Below, piece by piece: positions 45,080 to 62,104 of a stretch of 64,000 nucleotides of DNA (positions are counted from its first letter, which is position 1; each line of letters begins with the position of its first letter). The DNA comes from Methylobacillus flagellatus. GTDB taxonomy: Bacteria > Pseudomonadota > Gammaproteobacteria > Burkholderiales > Methylophilaceae. The DNA lies in the NCBI RefSeq assembly GCF_005502435.1, contig NZ_SCOU01000003.1, positions 310,001 to 374,000 on the forward strand. Direction: 5' to 3'. The notes beneath the pieces were generated by a model. The model ran no database searches. It was given only the letters and a program-made list of their open reading frames with translations, and was not told the origin of the DNA. Both the position numbers and the translations under genes were made by a program.

Positions 45080-45604
45080 TTGAGTCTTAATCTTGAAGAG
45101 AAAAAGGCAGTTGTTGCTGAAGTCAGCGCGCAAGTCGCTCAGGCACAGGCAATCATCGTCGCCGAGTATCGCGGATTGGAAGTTGGTGCGATGACCAAGT
45201 TGCGCGCCGAAGCCAGAAAATCCGGAGTTTACCTGCGTGTGTTGAAGAACACCCTGGTACGCCGTGCTGTTGACGGTACTCCGTTTGCTGGCCTCGCTGA
45301 TCAAATGGTCGGTCCACTGGTGTTCGGTATTTCTACCGACCCGGTATCTGCAGCAAAGGTCCTCAGTGACTTTGCCAAGACCAATGACAAGTTCGTGATC
45401 AAGGCTGGCGCGATGCCTAACCAGGTGATGGATGTGAACGGCGTGAAAGCGCTGGCCTCCATGCCTAGCCGTGAAGAGTTGCTGTCTATGTTGCTCGGCA
45501 CCATGCAAGCTCCGATCGCCAAGTTCGTACGTACCCTCAACGAGGTACCTACCAGCTTTGTGCGTGGCCTGGCTGCGGTGCGTGATCAAAAGCAAGCTGC
45601 TTAA
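45080..45604 (+). CDS. rplJ: Ribosomal protein L10
   Basis: The 174-residue protein starts at TTG 45080 behind a GGAAGGAG site. [20 protein letters not shown] and [19 protein letters not shown] are typical. It anchors L12 dimers on the large subunit. It is 44 bases upstream of rplL. Confidence 0.96.
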   Translation: MSLNLEEKKAVVAEVSAQVAQAQAIIVAEYRGLEVGAMTKLRAEARKSGVYLRVLKNTLVRRAVDGTPFAGLADQMVGPLVFGISTDPVSAAKVLSDFAKTNDKFVIKAGAMPNQVMDVNGVKALASMPSREELLSMLLGTMQAPIAKFVRTLNEVPTSFVRGLAAVRDQKQAA

Positions 45605-45648
45605 GCTGTTAACAGCATCAATCAATATTAATTTAGGAGTAGTTACAA

Positions 45649-46026
45649 ATGGCAATTTCCAAAGCAGAAATTCTTGACGCAATCGCTTCCATGTCGGTTC
45701 TGGACCTGTCCGAACTGATCAAGGAAATGGAAGAGAAGTTTGGCGTATCCGCAGCAGCTGCCGCTGTTGCTGTTGCTGCCGCTCCAGCTGCTGCTGCAGC
45801 TGCAGTTGAAGAAAAGACCGAGTTCGACGTGATCCTGACCGGTGCTGGTGACAACAAGGTTGGCGTAATTAAGGCTGTTCGTGAGCTGACCGCTCTGGGC
45901 CTGAAGGAAGCCAAGGACCTGGTTGACGGCGCACCTAAGGCTGTTAAGGAAGGCGTATCCAAGGCTGATGCTGACGCTGCACTGAAGAAGCTGATCGAAG
46001 CTGGCGCTACCGGCGAAATCAAGTAA
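45649..46026 (+). CDS. rplL: Ribosomal protein L7/L12
   Basis: The 125-residue protein has the N-terminal dimer domain, an Ala/Val-rich hinge near 40-60 and the C-terminal factor-binding domain ([20 protein letters not shown]). It recruits translation GTPases. A hairpin follows 21 bases after the stop. Confidence 0.97.
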   Translation: MAISKAEILDAIASMSVLDLSELIKEMEEKFGVSAAAAAVAVAAAPAAAAAAVEEKTEFDVILTGAGDNKVGVIKAVRELTALGLKEAKDLVDGAPKAVKEGVSKADADAALKKLIEAGATGEIK

Positions 46027-46047
46027 TCGCTGTTAGACCGTAGTAGA

Positions 46048-46080
46048 GGCTGGCGGGAGACCGCCAGCCTTGTGCATTTT
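46048..46080 (+). terminator. rplL-rpoB hairpin, probable attenuator
   Basis: A nine-base perfect stem GGCTGGCGG/CCGCCAGCC with a GAGA loop (46048-46069) is followed by a loose T-rich run. It matches the site of the partial terminator that sets the ratio of ribosomal protein to RNA polymerase transcripts in other proteobacteria. Confidence 0.75.
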
Positions 46081-46149
46081 TGAAATGGTAGAACATAGCG
46101 CATTGTTTCAGTGTGCTATTTCCTGCCCTTTACCCCTCCAGGAGATGCT

Positions 46150-49100
46150 ATGAGCTATTCCTTTACCGAGAAGAAACGCATTCGTAAAAGCTTTGCCAAA
46201 CGCGAGAGCGTGCAGGAGGTTCCATACCTGCTGGCAATGCAGCTGGAATCGTACAAAGCTTTTCTGCAGACCGATGTTCCCGCTGACAAGCGGCTGAGTG
46301 AAGGTCTGCAAGCGACGTTCAGCTCGGTATTCCCGATCGTCAGCCATTCCGGCAATGCGCGTCTCGACTATGTCAGCTATACGCTGGGCGCAGAGCCGTT
46401 CGATGTCAAAGAATGTCAGCAACGTGGTTTGACCTATGCCGCGCCATTGCGCGTCAAAGTCCGTCTGACCATCATGGACAAGGAAGCCTCCAAGCCTACC
46501 GTCAAGGAAGTCAAGGAGCAGGAAGTGTACATGGGCGAACTGCCGCTCATGACCGAAAACGGTTCCTTTGTGATCAATGGTACCGAGCGCGTCATCGTGT
46601 CGCAGCTGCACCGTAGCCCGGGCGTGTTCTTTGAGCATGACCGTGGTAAAACCCATAGTTCCGGCAAACTGCTGTTCTCTGCCCGCGTGATCCCTTACCG
46701 CGGCTCCTGGCTGGACTTCGAATTCGATCCCAAGGATTACCTGTATTTCCGCGTCGACCGTAGACGCAAGATGCCAGTCACCATTCTGCTCAAGGCACTG
46801 GGTTACAACCCTGAACAGATCCTGGACACCTTCTACGATCTGGACACCTTCCACCTGACCAAGGACAGCGTGCTGTTCGAGCTGGTGCCTGAGCGCCTGC
46901 GTGGCGAAGTCGCCAAGTTCGACATCCTGGCCAAGGACGGCAGCGTGCTGGTCGCCAAGGACAAGCGCATCACCGTCAAGCATATCCGCGACATGGAAAA
47001 GGCTGGCATCAGCAAGATCCCGGTGCCGGAAGAATTCCTGCTGGGTCGTGCGCTGAGCAAGAACATCGTCGATACCGACAGTGGTGAAGTCGTGGCCAGC
47101 GCCAACGACGAGATCACCGAGACGCTGCTGGAAAAGCTGCGTGCTGCCAGCATCGCCCAGATCAACACCCTGTACTCCAACGATCTGGATCATGGCGATT
47201 ACATCTCGCAAACACTGCGCATCGATGAGATCCCCGACCAGTACAGTGCACGTGTTGCCATCTACCGCATGATGCGTCCTGGCGAACCGCCAACCGAAGA
47301 CGCCGTGGAAGCCCTGTTTGATGGCTTGTTCTTCAATGCAGACCGTTATGACCTGTCGGTGGTCGGCCGCATGAAGTTCAACCGCCGTGTCTATCCAGAC
47401 AAGAACGAAGAGCGTTCGCCAGCCTGGCAGCGCCGCTTCCTGGAACGCGTCGGTCCACAAGGCGCCGAAGGTGCTGGCGTGCTGTGCAATGACGATATCC
47501 TGGCCGTAGTAGCCGTGTTGCTGGAACTGCGCAATGGCCGTGGCGAGATCGATGACATCGATCACCTGGGTAACCGTCGTATCCGTTCCGTAGGCGAGCT
47601 GGCAGAGAACCAGTTCCGTGCCGGTCTGGTGCGTGTCGAGCGTGCCGTGAAGGAGCGTTTGTCGCAAGCGGAATCCGAGAACCTGATGCCGCACGACCTG
47701 ATCAATGCCAAGCCAGTATCGAGCGCGATCCGTGAATTCTTCGGTTCCTCGCAACTGTCGCAGTTCATGGACCAGACCAATCCGCTGTCCGAGATCACCC
47801 ACAAGCGCCGTGTATCGGCACTTGGCCCTGGCGGTCTGACGCGCGAGCGCGCTGGTTTTGAAGTGCGTGACGTACACACCACCCACTATGGCCGTGTCTG
47901 CCCGATCGAAACGCCGGAAGGCCCGAACATCGGTCTGATCAACTCCCTGGCGCTGTATGCACGTACCAACCAGTACGGCTTCCTGGAAACCCCGTACCGC
48001 AAGGTCGAGGCTAACAAGGTCAGTGACACCATCGATTACCTGTCGGCCATCGAGGAAAGCAAGTACATGATCGCGCAGGCCAACTCCGAGTTGGATGCGA
48101 ACGGTCATTTCAAGGAAGACCTGATCTCCGCGCGTCACCACAACGAATTCACCATGTCGCAGCCGGATCGCGTGCAGTACATGGACGTGGCACCAGGCCA
48201 GATCGTGTCCGTTGCAGCCTCGCTGATCCCGTTCCTGGAGCACGATGACGCGAACCGCGCATTGATGGGTGCCAACATGCAGCGTCAAGCGGTGCCATGC
48301 CTGCGTGCTGAAAAAGCCGTGGTGGGTACCGGTATCGAGCGTACCGTTGCGGTCGACTCCGGTACGGTCGTTATCGCCCGCCGTGGCGGTACTGTGGACT
48401 ACGTCGACTCCGGACGTATCGTGGTGCGTGTGAACGATGAGGAAGCCGGTGCTGGCGAAGTCGGTGTGGACATCTACAACCTGACCAAGTACACCCGCTC
48501 CAACCAGAACACCAACATCAACCAGCGTCCGCTGGTCAATATTGGTGACCAGTTATCGCGTGGCGACGTGATCGCCGATGGTGCGTCGACCGATATGGGC
48601 GAGTTGGCACTGGGTCAGAACATGCTGGTGGCGTTCATGCCATGGAACGGCTACAACTTCGAAGACTCGATCCTGATCTCCGAGCGTGTGGTGGCTGATG
48701 ACCGTTACACCTCGATCCACATCGAAGAGCTGTCGGTGGTGGCACGTGACACCAAGCTGGGCCCTGAAGAGATCACCCGCGACATCTCCAATCTGTCCGA
48801 GCGCATGCTGGGCCGTCTGGATGATTCCGGCATCATCTACATCGGTGCTGAAGTCGAAGCCGGTGATGTGCTGGTCGGCAAGGTGACGCCTAAGGGCGAA
48901 ACCCAGCTCACGCCTGAAGAAAAGCTGCTGCGTGCGATCTTCGGTGAAAAGGCGTCCGATGTGAAGGACACCTCGCTGCGCGTACCTTCCGGTATGTCCG
49001 GCACCATCATCGACGTGCAAGTGTTCACGCGTGAAGGCATAGACCGTGATGCACGTGCTCAGCAGATCATCGACGATCAGCTGGATCACTACAAGAAAGA

Positions 49101-50322
49101 CCTGGCCGACCAGATGCGTATCGTGGAAGACGACGCGTTCGGCCGTATCCGCCGCCTGCTGGAAGGCAAGACGGCGACCGGCGGTCCCAAGAAGCTCAAG
49201 AAGGGCGAAGTGCTCAGCGCTGAATATCTGGAAGATATCGGCCGCTATGACTGGTTCGACATCCGCCTGTCGGATGAAGATGCCGCTCGCCAGCTGGAGC
49301 AGCTGAAGGACAGCCTGGAGCAGGCACGCAAGGAATTCGACAACAAGTTCGAAGAGAAGAAGCGTAAGCTGACCCAAGGCGATGAACTGTCGCCTGGCGT
49401 GCAGAAGATGGTCAAGGTCTACCTGGCCGTCAAGCGTCGCATTCAACCTGGTGACAAGATGGCCGGTCGTCACGGTAACAAGGGTGTGGTCTCCAAGATC
49501 GTGCCTGTGGAAGACATGCCACACATGGCCGACGGTACGCCGATGGACATCGTGCTGAACCCGCTGGGCGTACCTTCGCGTATGAACATCGGTCAGATCC
49601 TGGAAGTCCACCTAGGTTGGGCTGCCAAGGGTCTGGGCATGCGCATCGGTTCCATGCTGCAGGCAGAAGCCAAGGCCGCCGAAGTGCGTGACTTCCTCGA
49701 CAAGATCTACAACAGCAGCAGCGGCAAGAAGGAAGACATCCAGTCGCTGACCGACGTTGAAGTGTTCGATCTGGCCAAGAACCTGCAAAAGGGCGTGCCG
49801 TTCGCGACCCCGGTGTTCGACGGTGCTACCGAGCTGGATATCCGTGCCATGCTGGATCTGGCGTTCCCGGATGACGACGCGCGTACCAAGCAGCTGCAAT
49901 TCGCTGCTGGCAAGACGCAAGTGCGCCTGATCGATGGTCGTAGCGGTGAGTACTTCGAGCGTCCAGTTACCGTGGGTTACATGCACGTGCTGAAGCTGCA
50001 TCACCTGGTCGATGACAAGATGCACGCGCGTTCCACCGGTCCTTACTCGCTGGTGACGCAACAGCCGCTGGGTGGTAAAGCCCAGTTCGGTGGTCAGCGC
50101 TTCGGTGAGATGGAAGTATGGGCACTGGAGGCATACGGCGCGTCGTACACGCTGCAGGAAATGCTCACGGTCAAGTCGGATGATGTGTCTGGCCGTACCA
50201 AGGTGTACGAGAACATCGTCAAGGGCGAGCACAAGATCGATGCCGGCATGCCGGAATCGTTCAACGTGCTGGTGAAGGAAATCCGTTCGCTCGCTATCGA
50301 CATTGACCTGGATCGTAATTAA
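46150..50322 (+). CDS. rpoB: RNA polymerase beta subunit
   Basis: The start is ATG 46150 ([20 protein letters not shown]), giving 1390 residues; the frame open from 46111 lacks family support. GGAG lies just upstream. The rifampicin region reads [20 protein letters not shown] with [11 protein letters not shown] after it, with the usual susceptible residues Asp, His and Ser. The end is 11 bases before rpoC. Confidence 0.97.
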   Translation: MSYSFTEKKRIRKSFAKRESVQEVPYLLAMQLESYKAFLQTDVPADKRLSEGLQATFSSVFPIVSHSGNARLDYVSYTLGAEPFDVKECQQRGLTYAAPLRVKVRLTIMDKEASKPTVKEVKEQEVYMGELPLMTENGSFVINGTERVIVSQLHRSPGVFFEHDRGKTHSSGKLLFSARVIPYRGSWLDFEFDPKDYLYFRVDRRRKMPVTILLKALGYNPEQILDTFYDLDTFHLTKDSVLFELVPERLRGEVAKFDILAKDGSVLVAKDKRITVKHIRDMEKAGISKIPVPEEFLLGRALSKNIVDTDSGEVVASANDEITETLLEKLRAASIAQINTLYSNDLDHGDYISQTLRIDEIPDQYSARVAIYRMMRPGEPPTEDAVEALFDGLFFNADRYDLSVVGRMKFNRRVYPDKNEERSPAWQRRFLERVGPQGAEGAGVLCNDDILAVVAVLLELRNGRGEIDDIDHLGNRRIRSVGELAENQFRAGLVRVERAVKERLSQAESENLMPHDLINAKPVSSAIREFFGSSQLSQFMDQTNPLSEITHKRRVSALGPGGLTRERAGFEVRDVHTTHYGRVCPIETPEGPNIGLINSLALYARTNQYGFLETPYRKVEANKVSDTIDYLSAIEESKYMIAQANSELDANGHFKEDLISARHHNEFTMSQPDRVQYMDVAPGQIVSVAASLIPFLEHDDANRALMGANMQRQAVPCLRAEKAVVGTGIERTVAVDSGTVVIARRGGTVDYVDSGRIVVRVNDEEAGAGEVGVDIYNLTKYTRSNQNTNINQRPLVNIGDQLSRGDVIADGASTDMGELALGQNMLVAFMPWNGYNFEDSILISERVVADDRYTSIHIEELSVVARDTKLGPEEITRDISNLSERMLGRLDDSGIIYIGAEVEAGDVLVGKVTPKGETQLTPEEKLLRAIFGEKASDVKDTSLRVPSGMSGTIIDVQVFTREGIDRDARAQQIIDDQLDHYKKDLADQMRIVEDDAFGRIRRLLEGKTATGGPKKLKKGEVLSAEYLEDIGRYDWFDIRLSDEDAARQLEQLKDSLEQARKEFDNKFEEKKRKLTQGDELSPGVQKMVKVYLAVKRRIQPGDKMAGRHGNKGVVSKIVPVEDMPHMADGTPMDIVLNPLGVPSRMNIGQILEVHLGWAAKGLGMRIGSMLQAEAKAAEVRDFLDKIYNSSSGKKEDIQSLTDVEVFDLAKNLQKGVPFATPVFDGATELDIRAMLDLAFPDDDARTKQLQFAAGKTQVRLIDGRSGEYFERPVTVGYMHVLKLHHLVDDKMHARSTGPYSLVTQQPLGGKAQFGGQRFGEMEVWALEAYGASYTLQEMLTVKSDDVSGRTKVYENIVKGEHKIDAGMPESFNVLVKEIRSLAIDIDLDRN

Positions 50323-50333
50323 GGAGAACCCGC

Positions 50334-54557
<4,224 letters not shown>

Positions 54558-54593
54558 CAACATCTTGAACCATAAATAGAATGCTACGCTTTT

Positions 54594-54626
54594 CGGGATG
54601 GCGAGGCTCGCCGTCCCGTTATTTTT
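54594..54626 (+). terminator. Rho-independent terminator after rpoC
   Basis: CGGGATGGCGA pairs with TCGCCGTCCCG (11 pairs, one U-G) around GGC, followed by TTATTTTT. It lies between rpoC and rpsL. Confidence 0.85.
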
Positions 54627-54654
54627 AGCGAGCTAACACAAAAGGCTATAAGCA

Positions 54655-55035
54655 ATGCCAACCATCAATCAACTCGTGCGCAAGCCGCGCGTAAAAGTCG
54701 TCAGCAAAAGCAAGGTGCCTGCACTGGAAAGCTGCCCGCAAAAGCGTGGCGTTTGTACCCGTGTTTACACCACTACGCCAAAGAAGCCGAACTCCGCATT
54801 GCGTAAGGTTGCCAAGGTGCGCCTGACCAATGGCTACGAAGTCATCAGCTACATCGGCGGTGAAGGTCATAACCTGCAGGAGCACTCGGTTGTGTTGCTG
54901 CGCGGCGGTCGTGTCAAGGACTTGCCAGGTGTGCGTTACCACATGGTGCGTGGCAGCTTGGATACCGCCGGCGTGAAGGATCGTAAGCAATCCCGCTCCA
55001 AGTACGGCGCCAAGCGTCCTAAAGCGGCCAAGTAA
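54655..55035 (+). CDS. rpsL: Ribosomal protein S12
   Basis: The 126-residue protein begins [20 protein letters not shown]. The streptomycin-site lysines are the wild type in [14 protein letters not shown] and [12 protein letters not shown]. It is a decoding-centre protein and the first gene of the str operon, 97 bases after rpoC. Confidence 0.97.
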   Translation: MPTINQLVRKPRVKVVSKSKVPALESCPQKRGVCTRVYTTTPKKPNSALRKVAKVRLTNGYEVISYIGGEGHNLQEHSVVLLRGGRVKDLPGVRYHMVRGSLDTAGVKDRKQSRSKYGAKRPKAAK

Positions 55036-55066
55036 ATAGCCGCATCAGTTTAAGGAATAAACAACC

Positions 55067-55537
55067 ATGCCTAGACGTAGAGAAGTCCCCAAACGCCACA
55101 TCCTGCCTGATCCAAAATTCGGTAGCCAGGAAGTTTCCAAGTTCGTTAACGTGCTGATGACCGGTGGCAAGAAGTCTGTCGCTGAAAGCATCCTGTACGG
55201 CGCTTTCGAACAAGTGTCCAACAAGAGCGGCAAAGATCCGCTGGAAGTGTTCACTGTTGCCATCAACAATCTGCGTCCAGTCGTGGAAGTGAAGAGCCGC
55301 CGCGTGGGTGGTGCCAACTACCAGGTGCCAGTTGAAGTGCGTCCAAGTCGCCGTAGCGCGCTGGCCATGCGCTGGCTGCGTGACGCTGCGCGCAAGCGTG
55401 GTGAGAAGTCCATGGGTCTGCGTCTGGCTGCTGAGCTGGTTGAAGCTTCCGAGGGTCGCGGCTCTGCCATGAAGAAGCGTGAAGAAGTGCACCGTATGGC
55501 AGAAGCCAACAAGGCCTTCTCGCATTTCCGCTTCTAA
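55067..55537 (+). CDS. rpsG: Ribosomal protein S7
   Basis: The 156-residue protein begins [20 protein letters not shown] and contains [20 protein letters not shown]. It nucleates 30S head assembly. AAGGAA precedes the ATG. Confidence 0.97.
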   Translation: MPRRREVPKRHILPDPKFGSQEVSKFVNVLMTGGKKSVAESILYGAFEQVSNKSGKDPLEVFTVAINNLRPVVEVKSRRVGGANYQVPVEVRPSRRSALAMRWLRDAARKRGEKSMGLRLAAELVEASEGRGSAMKKREEVHRMAEANKAFSHFRF

Positions 55538-55570
55538 ACACTCCGTAAGATTCACTAAAAGGTAATTGCT

Positions 55571-57664
55571 GTGGCTCGTAAAACCCCTATTGAACGCTAC
55601 CGTAACATCGGTATTAGTGCGCACATTGACGCCGGTAAGACGACGACAACCGAGCGTATTCTTTTCTACACCGGTGTGAACCATAAGATTGGTGAAGTGC
55701 ATGATGGCGCTGCCACCATGGACTGGATGGAGCAGGAACAAGAGCGCGGCATTACCATTACTTCGGCAGCGACGACCTGTTTCTGGAAGGGTATGGACTT
55801 GTCCTTGCCTGAGCACCGCTTCAACATCATCGATACCCCGGGTCACGTGGACTTCACCATTGAGGTGGAGCGCTCCATGCGTGTGCTGGATGGTGCCTGT
55901 ATGGTGTATTGCGCAGTAGGTGGTGTGCAGCCTCAGTCCGAGACCGTATGGCGTCAAGCTAACAAGTACAAGGTGCCACGTCTGGCCTTTGTGAACAAGA
56001 TGGACCGTTCCGGTGCTGATTTCTTCAAGGTGGTCGAGCAGATGCGCACCCGCCTGAAGGCAACCCCGGTGCCTATCGTCGTGCCTATCGGTAAGGAAGA
56101 TACCTTCACCGGCGTGGTTGATCTGATCAAGATGAAAGCCATCATCTGGGACGAGGCTAGCCAGGGCATGAAGTTCACTTACAGTGACATTCCTGCGGAC
56201 TTGGTGGCGATCGCTGAGAAATGGCGCGAGCAGATGGTTGAATCCGCAGCAGAAGCGAGTGAAGACCTGATGAATGCTTATCTGGAAAACGGTGAGTTAT
56301 CTGAAGAGCAGATCGTTCTGGGCTTGCGCACCCGCACCATCGCTGGCGAGATCCAGCCTATGCTGTGTGGTTCCGCATTCAAGAACAAGGGCGTGCAGCG
56401 CATGCTGGATGCCGTGGTTCAGTTCCTGCCATCGCCGGTGGATATCCCACCGGTCAAGGGCGAGTCCGATGATGGCGAGCCGACCACGCGTAATGCCGAT
56501 GATGGCGAGAGCTTCTCCGCGCTGGCATTCAAGCTGATGACCGACCCGTTCGTTGGTCAGCTGACCTTTGTGCGTGTTTACTCCGGCGTGCTCAAGAAGG
56601 GCGATACCGTTTACAACTCCGTCAAGGGTCGTAAAGAGCGTATCGGCCGTATCGTGCAGATGCATGCCAATGACCGTCAGGAAGTGGACGAGATTCTGGC
56701 TGGCGACATCGCCGCCTGTATCGGCCTTAAAGACGTCACCACCGGTGAAACCCTGTCTGATATCGCCAAGCCTATCATCCTTGAGCGCATGATTTTCCCT
56801 GAGCCTGTGATCCACGTGGCTGTTGAGCCCAAGACCAAGGCTGACCAGGAAAAGATGGGTATCGCACTGGGCCGTCTGGCACAGGAAGACCCGTCCTTCC
56901 GCGTGCGTTCCGATGAAGAATCCGGCCAGACCATCATTTCCGGTATGGGTGAATTGCACCTGGAAATTCTGGTTGACCGTATGCGCCGTGAATTCAACGT
57001 TGAAGCCAACGTTGGCGCGCCGCAAGTGGCTTACCGCGAAGCGATCAAGAAGAAGGTCGAAGTCGAAGGCAAGTTCGTCAAGCAATCCGGTGGTAAGGGT
57101 CAGTACGGTCACGTGTGGATCATCATGGAGCCGAACGAAGCTGGTAAGGGCTTTGAGTTCGTGGACGCCATCAAGGGTGGTACCGTGCCACGTGAATTCA
57201 TCCCTGCAGTTGAAAAGGGTCTGAAGGAAAGCATCCCGTCCGGTATTCTGGCTGGCTTCCCGGTTGTGGACGTGAAAGTTACCTTGTTCGACGGTTCCTA
57301 CCATGACGTTGACTCCAACGAAAACGCCTTCAAGATGGCGGCTTCGATGGCGTTCAAGGAAGGTATGCGCAAGGGTGACGCGGTGCTGCTGGAGCCTATC
57401 ATGGCGGTTGAAGTGGAAACGCCAGAAGATTACATGGGTGATGTGATGGGTGACTTGTCCTCGCGTCGCGGTGTGATCCAGGGCATGGAAGATTTGCCGG
57501 GCGGCGGCAAGGCGATTCGCGCTGAAGTTCCGTTGTCCGAGATGTTCGGTTACTCGACGGTGGTGCGTTCTCTGTCACAAGGTCGCGCGACCTATTCGAT
57601 GGAATTCAAGCACTACAACGAAGCGCCGCGTAATGTGGCAGAAGCCATCATCAACAAGAAATAA
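55571..57664 (+). CDS. fusA: Elongation factor G
   Basis: The 697-residue protein starts at GTG 55571 ([20 protein letters not shown]). G-domain motifs are [21 protein letters not shown] and FVNKMDRSG; domain IV has [10 protein letters not shown]. It drives translocation. It is followed in 37 bases by the second tuf copy. Confidence 0.97.
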   Translation: MARKTPIERYRNIGISAHIDAGKTTTTERILFYTGVNHKIGEVHDGAATMDWMEQEQERGITITSAATTCFWKGMDLSLPEHRFNIIDTPGHVDFTIEVERSMRVLDGACMVYCAVGGVQPQSETVWRQANKYKVPRLAFVNKMDRSGADFFKVVEQMRTRLKATPVPIVVPIGKEDTFTGVVDLIKMKAIIWDEASQGMKFTYSDIPADLVAIAEKWREQMVESAAEASEDLMNAYLENGELSEEQIVLGLRTRTIAGEIQPMLCGSAFKNKGVQRMLDAVVQFLPSPVDIPPVKGESDDGEPTTRNADDGESFSALAFKLMTDPFVGQLTFVRVYSGVLKKGDTVYNSVKGRKERIGRIVQMHANDRQEVDEILAGDIAACIGLKDVTTGETLSDIAKPIILERMIFPEPVIHVAVEPKTKADQEKMGIALGRLAQEDPSFRVRSDEESGQTIISGMGELHLEILVDRMRREFNVEANVGAPQVAYREAIKKKVEVEGKFVKQSGGKGQYGHVWIIMEPNEAGKGFEFVDAIKGGTVPREFIPAVEKGLKESIPSGILAGFPVVDVKVTLFDGSYHDVDSNENAFKMAASMAFKEGMRKGDAVLLEPIMAVEVETPEDYMGDVMGDLSSRRGVIQGMEDLPGGGKAIRAEVPLSEMFGYSTVVRSLSQGRATYSMEFKHYNEAPRNVAEAIINKK

Positions 57665-57701
57665 CACTGTTAAAACAGATTGATCAATTAAGGAATACAA
57701 A

Positions 57702-58892
57702 ATGGCAAAAGGCAAATTTGAGCGGACGAAGCCGCACGTGAACGTAGGGACGATTGGTCACGTAGACCATGGCAAGACGACCTTGACGGCGGCGATCACG
57801 ACGATCCTGTCGAAGAAGTTTGGTGGTGAAGCGAAGGCTTACGATCAGATTGACGCGGCACCGGAAGAGAAGGCCCGTGGTATCACGATCAACACCGCTC
57901 ACGTTGAGTATGAGACGGCAAGCCGTCACTACGCGCACGTTGACTGTCCAGGCCACGCTGACTATGTGAAGAACATGATCACGGGTGCTGCGCAGATGGA
58001 CGGCGCGATCCTGGTATGTTCCGCTGCTGACGGCCCGATGCCACAGACCCGCGAGCACATCCTGCTGGCGCGTCAGGTGGGTGTTCCTTACATCGTCGTG
58101 TTCCTGAACAAGGCTGACATGGTGGATGACGCCGAGTTGCTGGAACTGGTTGAGATGGAAGTGCGTGAGTTGCTGTCGAAGTATGACTTCCCAGGCGACG
58201 ACACCCCGATCGTGCACGGTTCTGCGAAGCTGGCGCTGGAAGGCGACCAATCCGAAATCGGCGAACCCGCGATTTTCAAGCTGGCAGAAGCGCTGGACTC
58301 CTACATCCCTACGCCAGAGCGCGCCATTGACGGCACGTTCCTGATGCCTGTGGAAGACGTATTCTCCATTTCCGGTCGCGGTACTGTGGTGACTGGTCGT
58401 ATCGAGCGCGGCATCGTCAAGGTCGGTGATGAAATCGAGATCGTCGGTATCAAGCCTACGCTGAAGACCACCTGTACCGGTGTTGAAATGTTCCGCAAGC
58501 TGCTGGACCAAGGTCAAGCGGGTGATAACGTTGGCGTACTGCTGCGCGGTACCAAGCGTGAAGAAGTCGAGCGTGGTCAAGTATTGGCCAAGACCGGCTC
58601 CATCAAGCCACACACCAAGTTCGCTGCCGAGATCTATGTGCTGGGCAAGGACGAAGGTGGTCGTCACACGCCATTCTTCAACGGCTACCGTCCACAGTTC
58701 TACTTCCGTACCACCGATGTGACCGGTGCGGTTGAGCTGCCAGCGGGCACTGAAATGGTGATGCCTGGTGACAACGTGTCGATTACGGTAGCGCTGATTG
58801 CGCCGATCGCGATGGAAGATGGTCTGCGTTTCGCGATCCGCGAAGGTGGCCGTACCGTTGGCGCTGGTGTCGTCGCTAAAATTATTGAATAA
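57702..58892 (+). CDS. tuf: Elongation factor Tu (second copy)
   Basis: The 396-residue protein is identical to the copy at 41209. It lies in the usual str-operon place after fusA. Identity of the two genes begins at the ATG and runs eight bases past the stop (TAGTCAC), then ends, which indicates gene conversion. A terminator follows. Confidence 0.98.
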   Translation: MAKGKFERTKPHVNVGTIGHVDHGKTTLTAAITTILSKKFGGEAKAYDQIDAAPEEKARGITINTAHVEYETASRHYAHVDCPGHADYVKNMITGAAQMDGAILVCSAADGPMPQTREHILLARQVGVPYIVVFLNKADMVDDAELLELVEMEVRELLSKYDFPGDDTPIVHGSAKLALEGDQSEIGEPAIFKLAEALDSYIPTPERAIDGTFLMPVEDVFSISGRGTVVTGRIERGIVKVGDEIEIVGIKPTLKTTCTGVEMFRKLLDQGQAGDNVGVLLRGTKREEVERGQVLAKTGSIKPHTKFAAEIYVLGKDEGGRHTPFFNGYRPQFYFRTTDVTGAVELPAGTEMVMPGDNVSITVALIAPIAMEDGLRFAIREGGRTVGAGVVAKIIE

Positions 58893-58906
58893 GTAGTCAC
58901 AAGCGA

Positions 58907-58934
58907 GGCCGCAAATTACGATTTGCGGCCTTTT
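58907..58934 (+). terminator. Rho-independent terminator after the second tuf
   Basis: A ten-base perfect stem GGCCGCAAAT/ATTTGCGGCC with a TACG tetraloop, followed by TTTT. It separates tuf from rpsJ. Confidence 0.85.
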
Positions 58935-58970
58935 CGTTCTTTAGAAACATCGCTCTTTAAAGGAATCAAC

Positions 58971-59279
58971 ATGGCAGCTCAAAAAATCCGTATCCGTCTG
59001 AAAGCATTTGATTATCGTCTGATCGATCAATCTGCTTTGGAAATCGTAGAAACTGCCAAGCGCACTGGCGCTGTGGTCAAGGGTCCAGTACCACTACCAA
59101 CCCGCATCGAACGTTTTGACATCCTGCGTTCCCCGCACGTCAACAAGACTTCGCGTGACCAATTCGAGATCCGTACCCATCAGCGTCTGATGGATATCGT
59201 GGATCCAACCGACAAGACCGTTGATGCACTGATGAAGCTGGATCTGCCAGCAGGTGTCGACGTCGAGATCAAGCTTTAA
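58971..59279 (+). CDS. rpsJ: Ribosomal protein S10 / NusE
   Basis: ATG 58971 (AAAGGA upstream) gives [20 protein letters not shown], 102 residues; the frame from 58923 is too long. [19 protein letters not shown] is characteristic. It is in the 30S head and in antitermination complexes. Confidence 0.97.
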   Translation: MAAQKIRIRLKAFDYRLIDQSALEIVETAKRTGAVVKGPVPLPTRIERFDILRSPHVNKTSRDQFEIRTHQRLMDIVDPTDKTVDALMKLDLPAGVDVEIKL

Positions 59280-59293
59280 TTTGCTGTAACTTG

Positions 59294-59362
59294 TTGTAAA
59301 TCAGTGGGTGGTCGGATATAATCCGGCCTCTCGTAAACGGGCTGGTCAATTGTAATCAGCCC
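59294..59362 (+). promoter_or_regulatory. Promoter and leader hairpin before rplC
   Basis: TTGTAA (59294-59299) is 17 bases from a perfect TATAAT (59317-59322). A hairpin GGGCTG/CAGCCC (59339-59362) follows, then a T-rich stretch and the rplC ribosome site ATAAGGAAACG. This could be a main S10-operon promoter with an L4-type leader, here placed after rpsJ. Confidence 0.65.
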
Positions 59363-59386
59363 TTTAATTATTATAAGGAAACGATC

Positions 59387-60037
59387 ATGAGCTTAGGGCT
59401 TATTGGTCGCAAGGTGGGTATGACCCGCGTATTTACCGAAGATGGCGAAAGCATCCCGGTAACTGTGCTGGAAGTCGTGCCTAACCGTGTGACACAGATC
59501 AAAACGCCAGGCAGCGACGGCTACACCGCCGTTCAAGTTGCTTTTGGTGAGCGTCGCGCTAGCCGTGTAAGCAAGGCGCTGGCTGGCCATTTTGCTAAGG
59601 CTGGCGTTATCGCCGGTTCTGGCATGAAAGAATTCACCGTTACTGAAGAAGTTCTGGCGAATCATGCAGTTGGCGGCAACGTCACTGTTGAATTGTTCCA
59701 GGCTGGTCAGCTGGTCGATGTGACCGGTACCTCCATCGGTAAGGGTTTTGCTGGTGCTATCAAGCGCCACAACTTCAGTTCCAACCGTGCGTCGCACGGT
59801 AACTCCCGTTCGCACAACGTACCTGGCTCCATCGGTATGGCGCAGGATCCTGGCCGTGTATTCCCCGGTAAGCGTATGCCTGGCCACCTCGGTGCGGTCA
59901 AAACCACTGTGCAGAATCTGCAAGTGGTGCGTGTTGATGCTGAACGTAACCTGCTGCTGATCAAGGGTGCAATCCCTGGTTCCAAGGGTGGTGACGTCGT
60001 CGTCCGTCCAGCGATCAAAGCGAAAGCGAGCGCATAA
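59387..60037 (+). CDS. rplC: Ribosomal protein L3
   Basis: The 216-residue protein begins [20 protein letters not shown] and has [20 protein letters not shown] with the conserved Gln. It is an early-assembly protein of the 50S. Its stop overlaps the rplD start by one base. Confidence 0.97.
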   Translation: MSLGLIGRKVGMTRVFTEDGESIPVTVLEVVPNRVTQIKTPGSDGYTAVQVAFGERRASRVSKALAGHFAKAGVIAGSGMKEFTVTEEVLANHAVGGNVTVELFQAGQLVDVTGTSIGKGFAGAIKRHNFSSNRASHGNSRSHNVPGSIGMAQDPGRVFPGKRMPGHLGAVKTTVQNLQVVRVDAERNLLLIKGAIPGSKGGDVVVRPAIKAKASA

Positions 60038-60663
60038 TGGAACTCAAGCTAATTGATAAGAACGGTCAGCCCGCCAAAAAGGGTGTTGAAGTGTCTGAAG
60101 TGACCTTTGGTCGCGAATTCAACGAAGCGCTGGTGCATCAAGTGGTAGTGGCTTATATGGCCAATGCCCGCACTGCAACCCGCGCACAGCTGGGTCGTGG
60201 CAATGTTAGCCACACCACCCACAAGCCATGGAATCAAAAGGGTACGGGCCGCGCTCGTGCCGGTATGAGCTCCAGCCCGATCTGGCGTGGAGGCGGTCGT
60301 GCATTCCCTAACAGCCCTGACGAAAATTTCAGCCACAAGGTAAACCGCAAGGCTTATCGCGCTGGTATGCGTACCATCTTGTCCGAGCTGGTGCGTCAGG
60401 AACGTCTGAGCGTGGTCGAAGAATTCGTCATCGACACGCCAAAAACCAAGGCTCTGGTCGAGAAAATCAAGGGCATGGGTTACGGCGAAGGTGTATTGGT
60501 GCTGATCGATGGTTTCGATGAGAACTTGTACCTATCTTCCCGCAATCTGCCAAATGTTCTGGTGGTAGAAGCCCAGTACGCTGACCCGGTCAGCCTGGTG
60601 CGTTTCCCCAATGTTGTTGCCACTGCAGGCGCAGTGAAGAAGCTTGAGGAGATGCTGGCATGA
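60037..60663 (+). CDS. rplD: Ribosomal protein L4
   Basis: The 208-residue protein has the exit-tunnel loop ([21 protein letters not shown]). In other bacteria L4 represses the S10 operon. It overlaps rplW by four bases. Confidence 0.97.
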   Translation: MELKLIDKNGQPAKKGVEVSEVTFGREFNEALVHQVVVAYMANARTATRAQLGRGNVSHTTHKPWNQKGTGRARAGMSSSPIWRGGGRAFPNSPDENFSHKVNRKAYRAGMRTILSELVRQERLSVVEEFVIDTPKTKALVEKIKGMGYGEGVLVLIDGFDENLYLSSRNLPNVLVVEAQYADPVSLVRFPNVVATAGAVKKLEEMLA

Positions 60664-60971
60664 GCGCGCTGATTCATACCCAGGACCGTTTGCTGCAAGT
60701 CATTCTGGCTCCACAAATCACTGAAAAAGCCACCCGCATTGCTGATAAGCATCAGCAAATCGCGTTCAAGGTGCGCACCGATGCAACCAAGCTGGAAATC
60801 AAGGCTGCGGTTGAGTTGGTGTTCAAGGTGGAAGTTGACGCGGTTACCGTGGTCAACGTCGGCGGTAAAACCAAGCGTGCTGGTCGCGTGATGGGTCGCC
60901 GCAAGGATTGGAAGAAGGCGTACGTCAGCCTGAAGCCAGGTCAAGAAATTAACTTCGCAGCGGGCGAATAA
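60660..60971 (+). CDS. rplW: Ribosomal protein L23
   Basis: The 103-residue protein begins [20 protein letters not shown] and has [20 protein letters not shown]. It lies at the tunnel exit and docks trigger factor and SRP. Confidence 0.97.
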   Translation: MSALIHTQDRLLQVILAPQITEKATRIADKHQQIAFKVRTDATKLEIKAAVELVFKVEVDAVTVVNVGGKTKRAGRVMGRRKDWKKAYVSLKPGQEINFAAGE

Positions 60972-60980
60972 GGAGAAATC

Positions 60981-61814
60981 ATGGCACTGATCAAAGTCAA
61001 GCCAACTTCCCCAGGTCGGCGCGCCGTAGTCAAGGTGGTGACACCTGGTCTGCACAAGGGCAAGCCCCATGCGCCGCTGCTGGAGAAGCAAAGCAAGAAC
61101 GCTGGCCGTAACAACAACGGCCGTATCACCACCCGTCACCAAGGTGGCGGTCATAAGCAGCATTACCGTCTGATCGACTTCCGTCGTAACAAGGATGGCA
61201 TTCCTGCGACCATAGAACGTATCGAATACGATCCTAACCGCAGCGCGCACATTGCATTGCTGTGCTACGCCGATGGCGAGCGTCGTTACATTATTGCGCC
61301 GCGTGACGTTAGCGCTGGCATGCAGTTGGTGAGCGGTTCTGATGCGCCGATCAAGGTAGGTAATACCTTGCCGCTGCGCAACATCCCGGTCGGTAGCACC
61401 ATCCACTGCATCGAGCTGCAACCAGGCAAGGGCGCTCAGCTGGCACGTTCTGCAGGTACTTCGGTACAGCTGCTGGCACGTGAAGGCAGCTACGCTCAGC
61501 TGCGTCTGCGCTCCGGCGAAGTTCGCCGTGTGCACGTGGATTGCAAGGCAACGTTGGGTGAAGTCGGTAACGGCGAACATTCCCTGCGTTCCATCGGTAA
61601 GGCTGGTGCAATGCGCTGGCGTGGTGTTCGTCCAACCGTTCGTGGCGTGGTCATGAACCCGGTTGATCACCCGCACGGTGGTGGTGAAGGCAAGACCGCT
61701 GCTGGTATGAATCCAGTCAGCCCATGGGGTCTGCCAACCAAGGGTTATCGTACGCGTAGCAACAAGCGCACCGATAACATGCGCGTCAGCCGCCGTCCTG
61801 CGAATAAGAGGTAA
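60981..61814 (+). CDS. rplB: Ribosomal protein L2
   Basis: The 277-residue protein has [20 protein letters not shown] and the conserved His loop [14 protein letters not shown] needed at the peptidyl-transferase centre. AAGGAG is upstream. Confidence 0.97.
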   Translation: MALIKVKPTSPGRRAVVKVVTPGLHKGKPHAPLLEKQSKNAGRNNNGRITTRHQGGGHKQHYRLIDFRRNKDGIPATIERIEYDPNRSAHIALLCYADGERRYIIAPRDVSAGMQLVSGSDAPIKVGNTLPLRNIPVGSTIHCIELQPGKGAQLARSAGTSVQLLAREGSYAQLRLRSGEVRRVHVDCKATLGEVGNGEHSLRSIGKAGAMRWRGVRPTVRGVVMNPVDHPHGGGEGKTAAGMNPVSPWGLPTKGYRTRSNKRTDNMRVSRRPANKR

Positions 61815-61819
61815 TCAAT

Positions 61820-62095
61820 ATGGCACGTTCAATTAAGAAGGGGCCATTTGTAGATGGCCATCTGGCAAAGAAAGTGGAAACCGCATCTGCCGGCCGTGAT
61901 CGCAAGCCGATCAAGACCTGGTCCCGCCGTTCCACCATCCTGCCTGATTTCATTGGTCTGACGATCGCTGTGCACAATGGCCGCCAACACGTGCCGGTGC
62001 TGATCTCGGAAAACATGGTAGGCCACAAGCTCGGCGAATTCGCGCTGACCCGTACGTTCAAGGGTCACGCTGCCGACAAGAAAGCCAAGAAGTAG
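61820..62095 (+). CDS. rpsS: Ribosomal protein S19
   Basis: The 91-residue protein begins [20 protein letters not shown] and has [14 protein letters not shown]-like sequence ([15 protein letters not shown]). It is in the 30S head, five bases after rplB. Confidence 0.97.
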   Translation: MARSIKKGPFVDGHLAKKVETASAGRDRKPIKTWSRRSTILPDFIGLTIAVHNGRQHVPVLISENMVGHKLGEFALTRTFKGHAADKKAKK

Positions 62096-62104
62096 GAGAT
62101 GACG

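Noticed and set aside
46108-48288. A 726-codon minus-strand frame opposite rpoB, and similar long frames opposite rpoC and both tuf genes
   Set aside because: They are shadows caused by strong codon bias in highly expressed genes; no ribosome sites and His/Gln/Val-rich nonsense composition.
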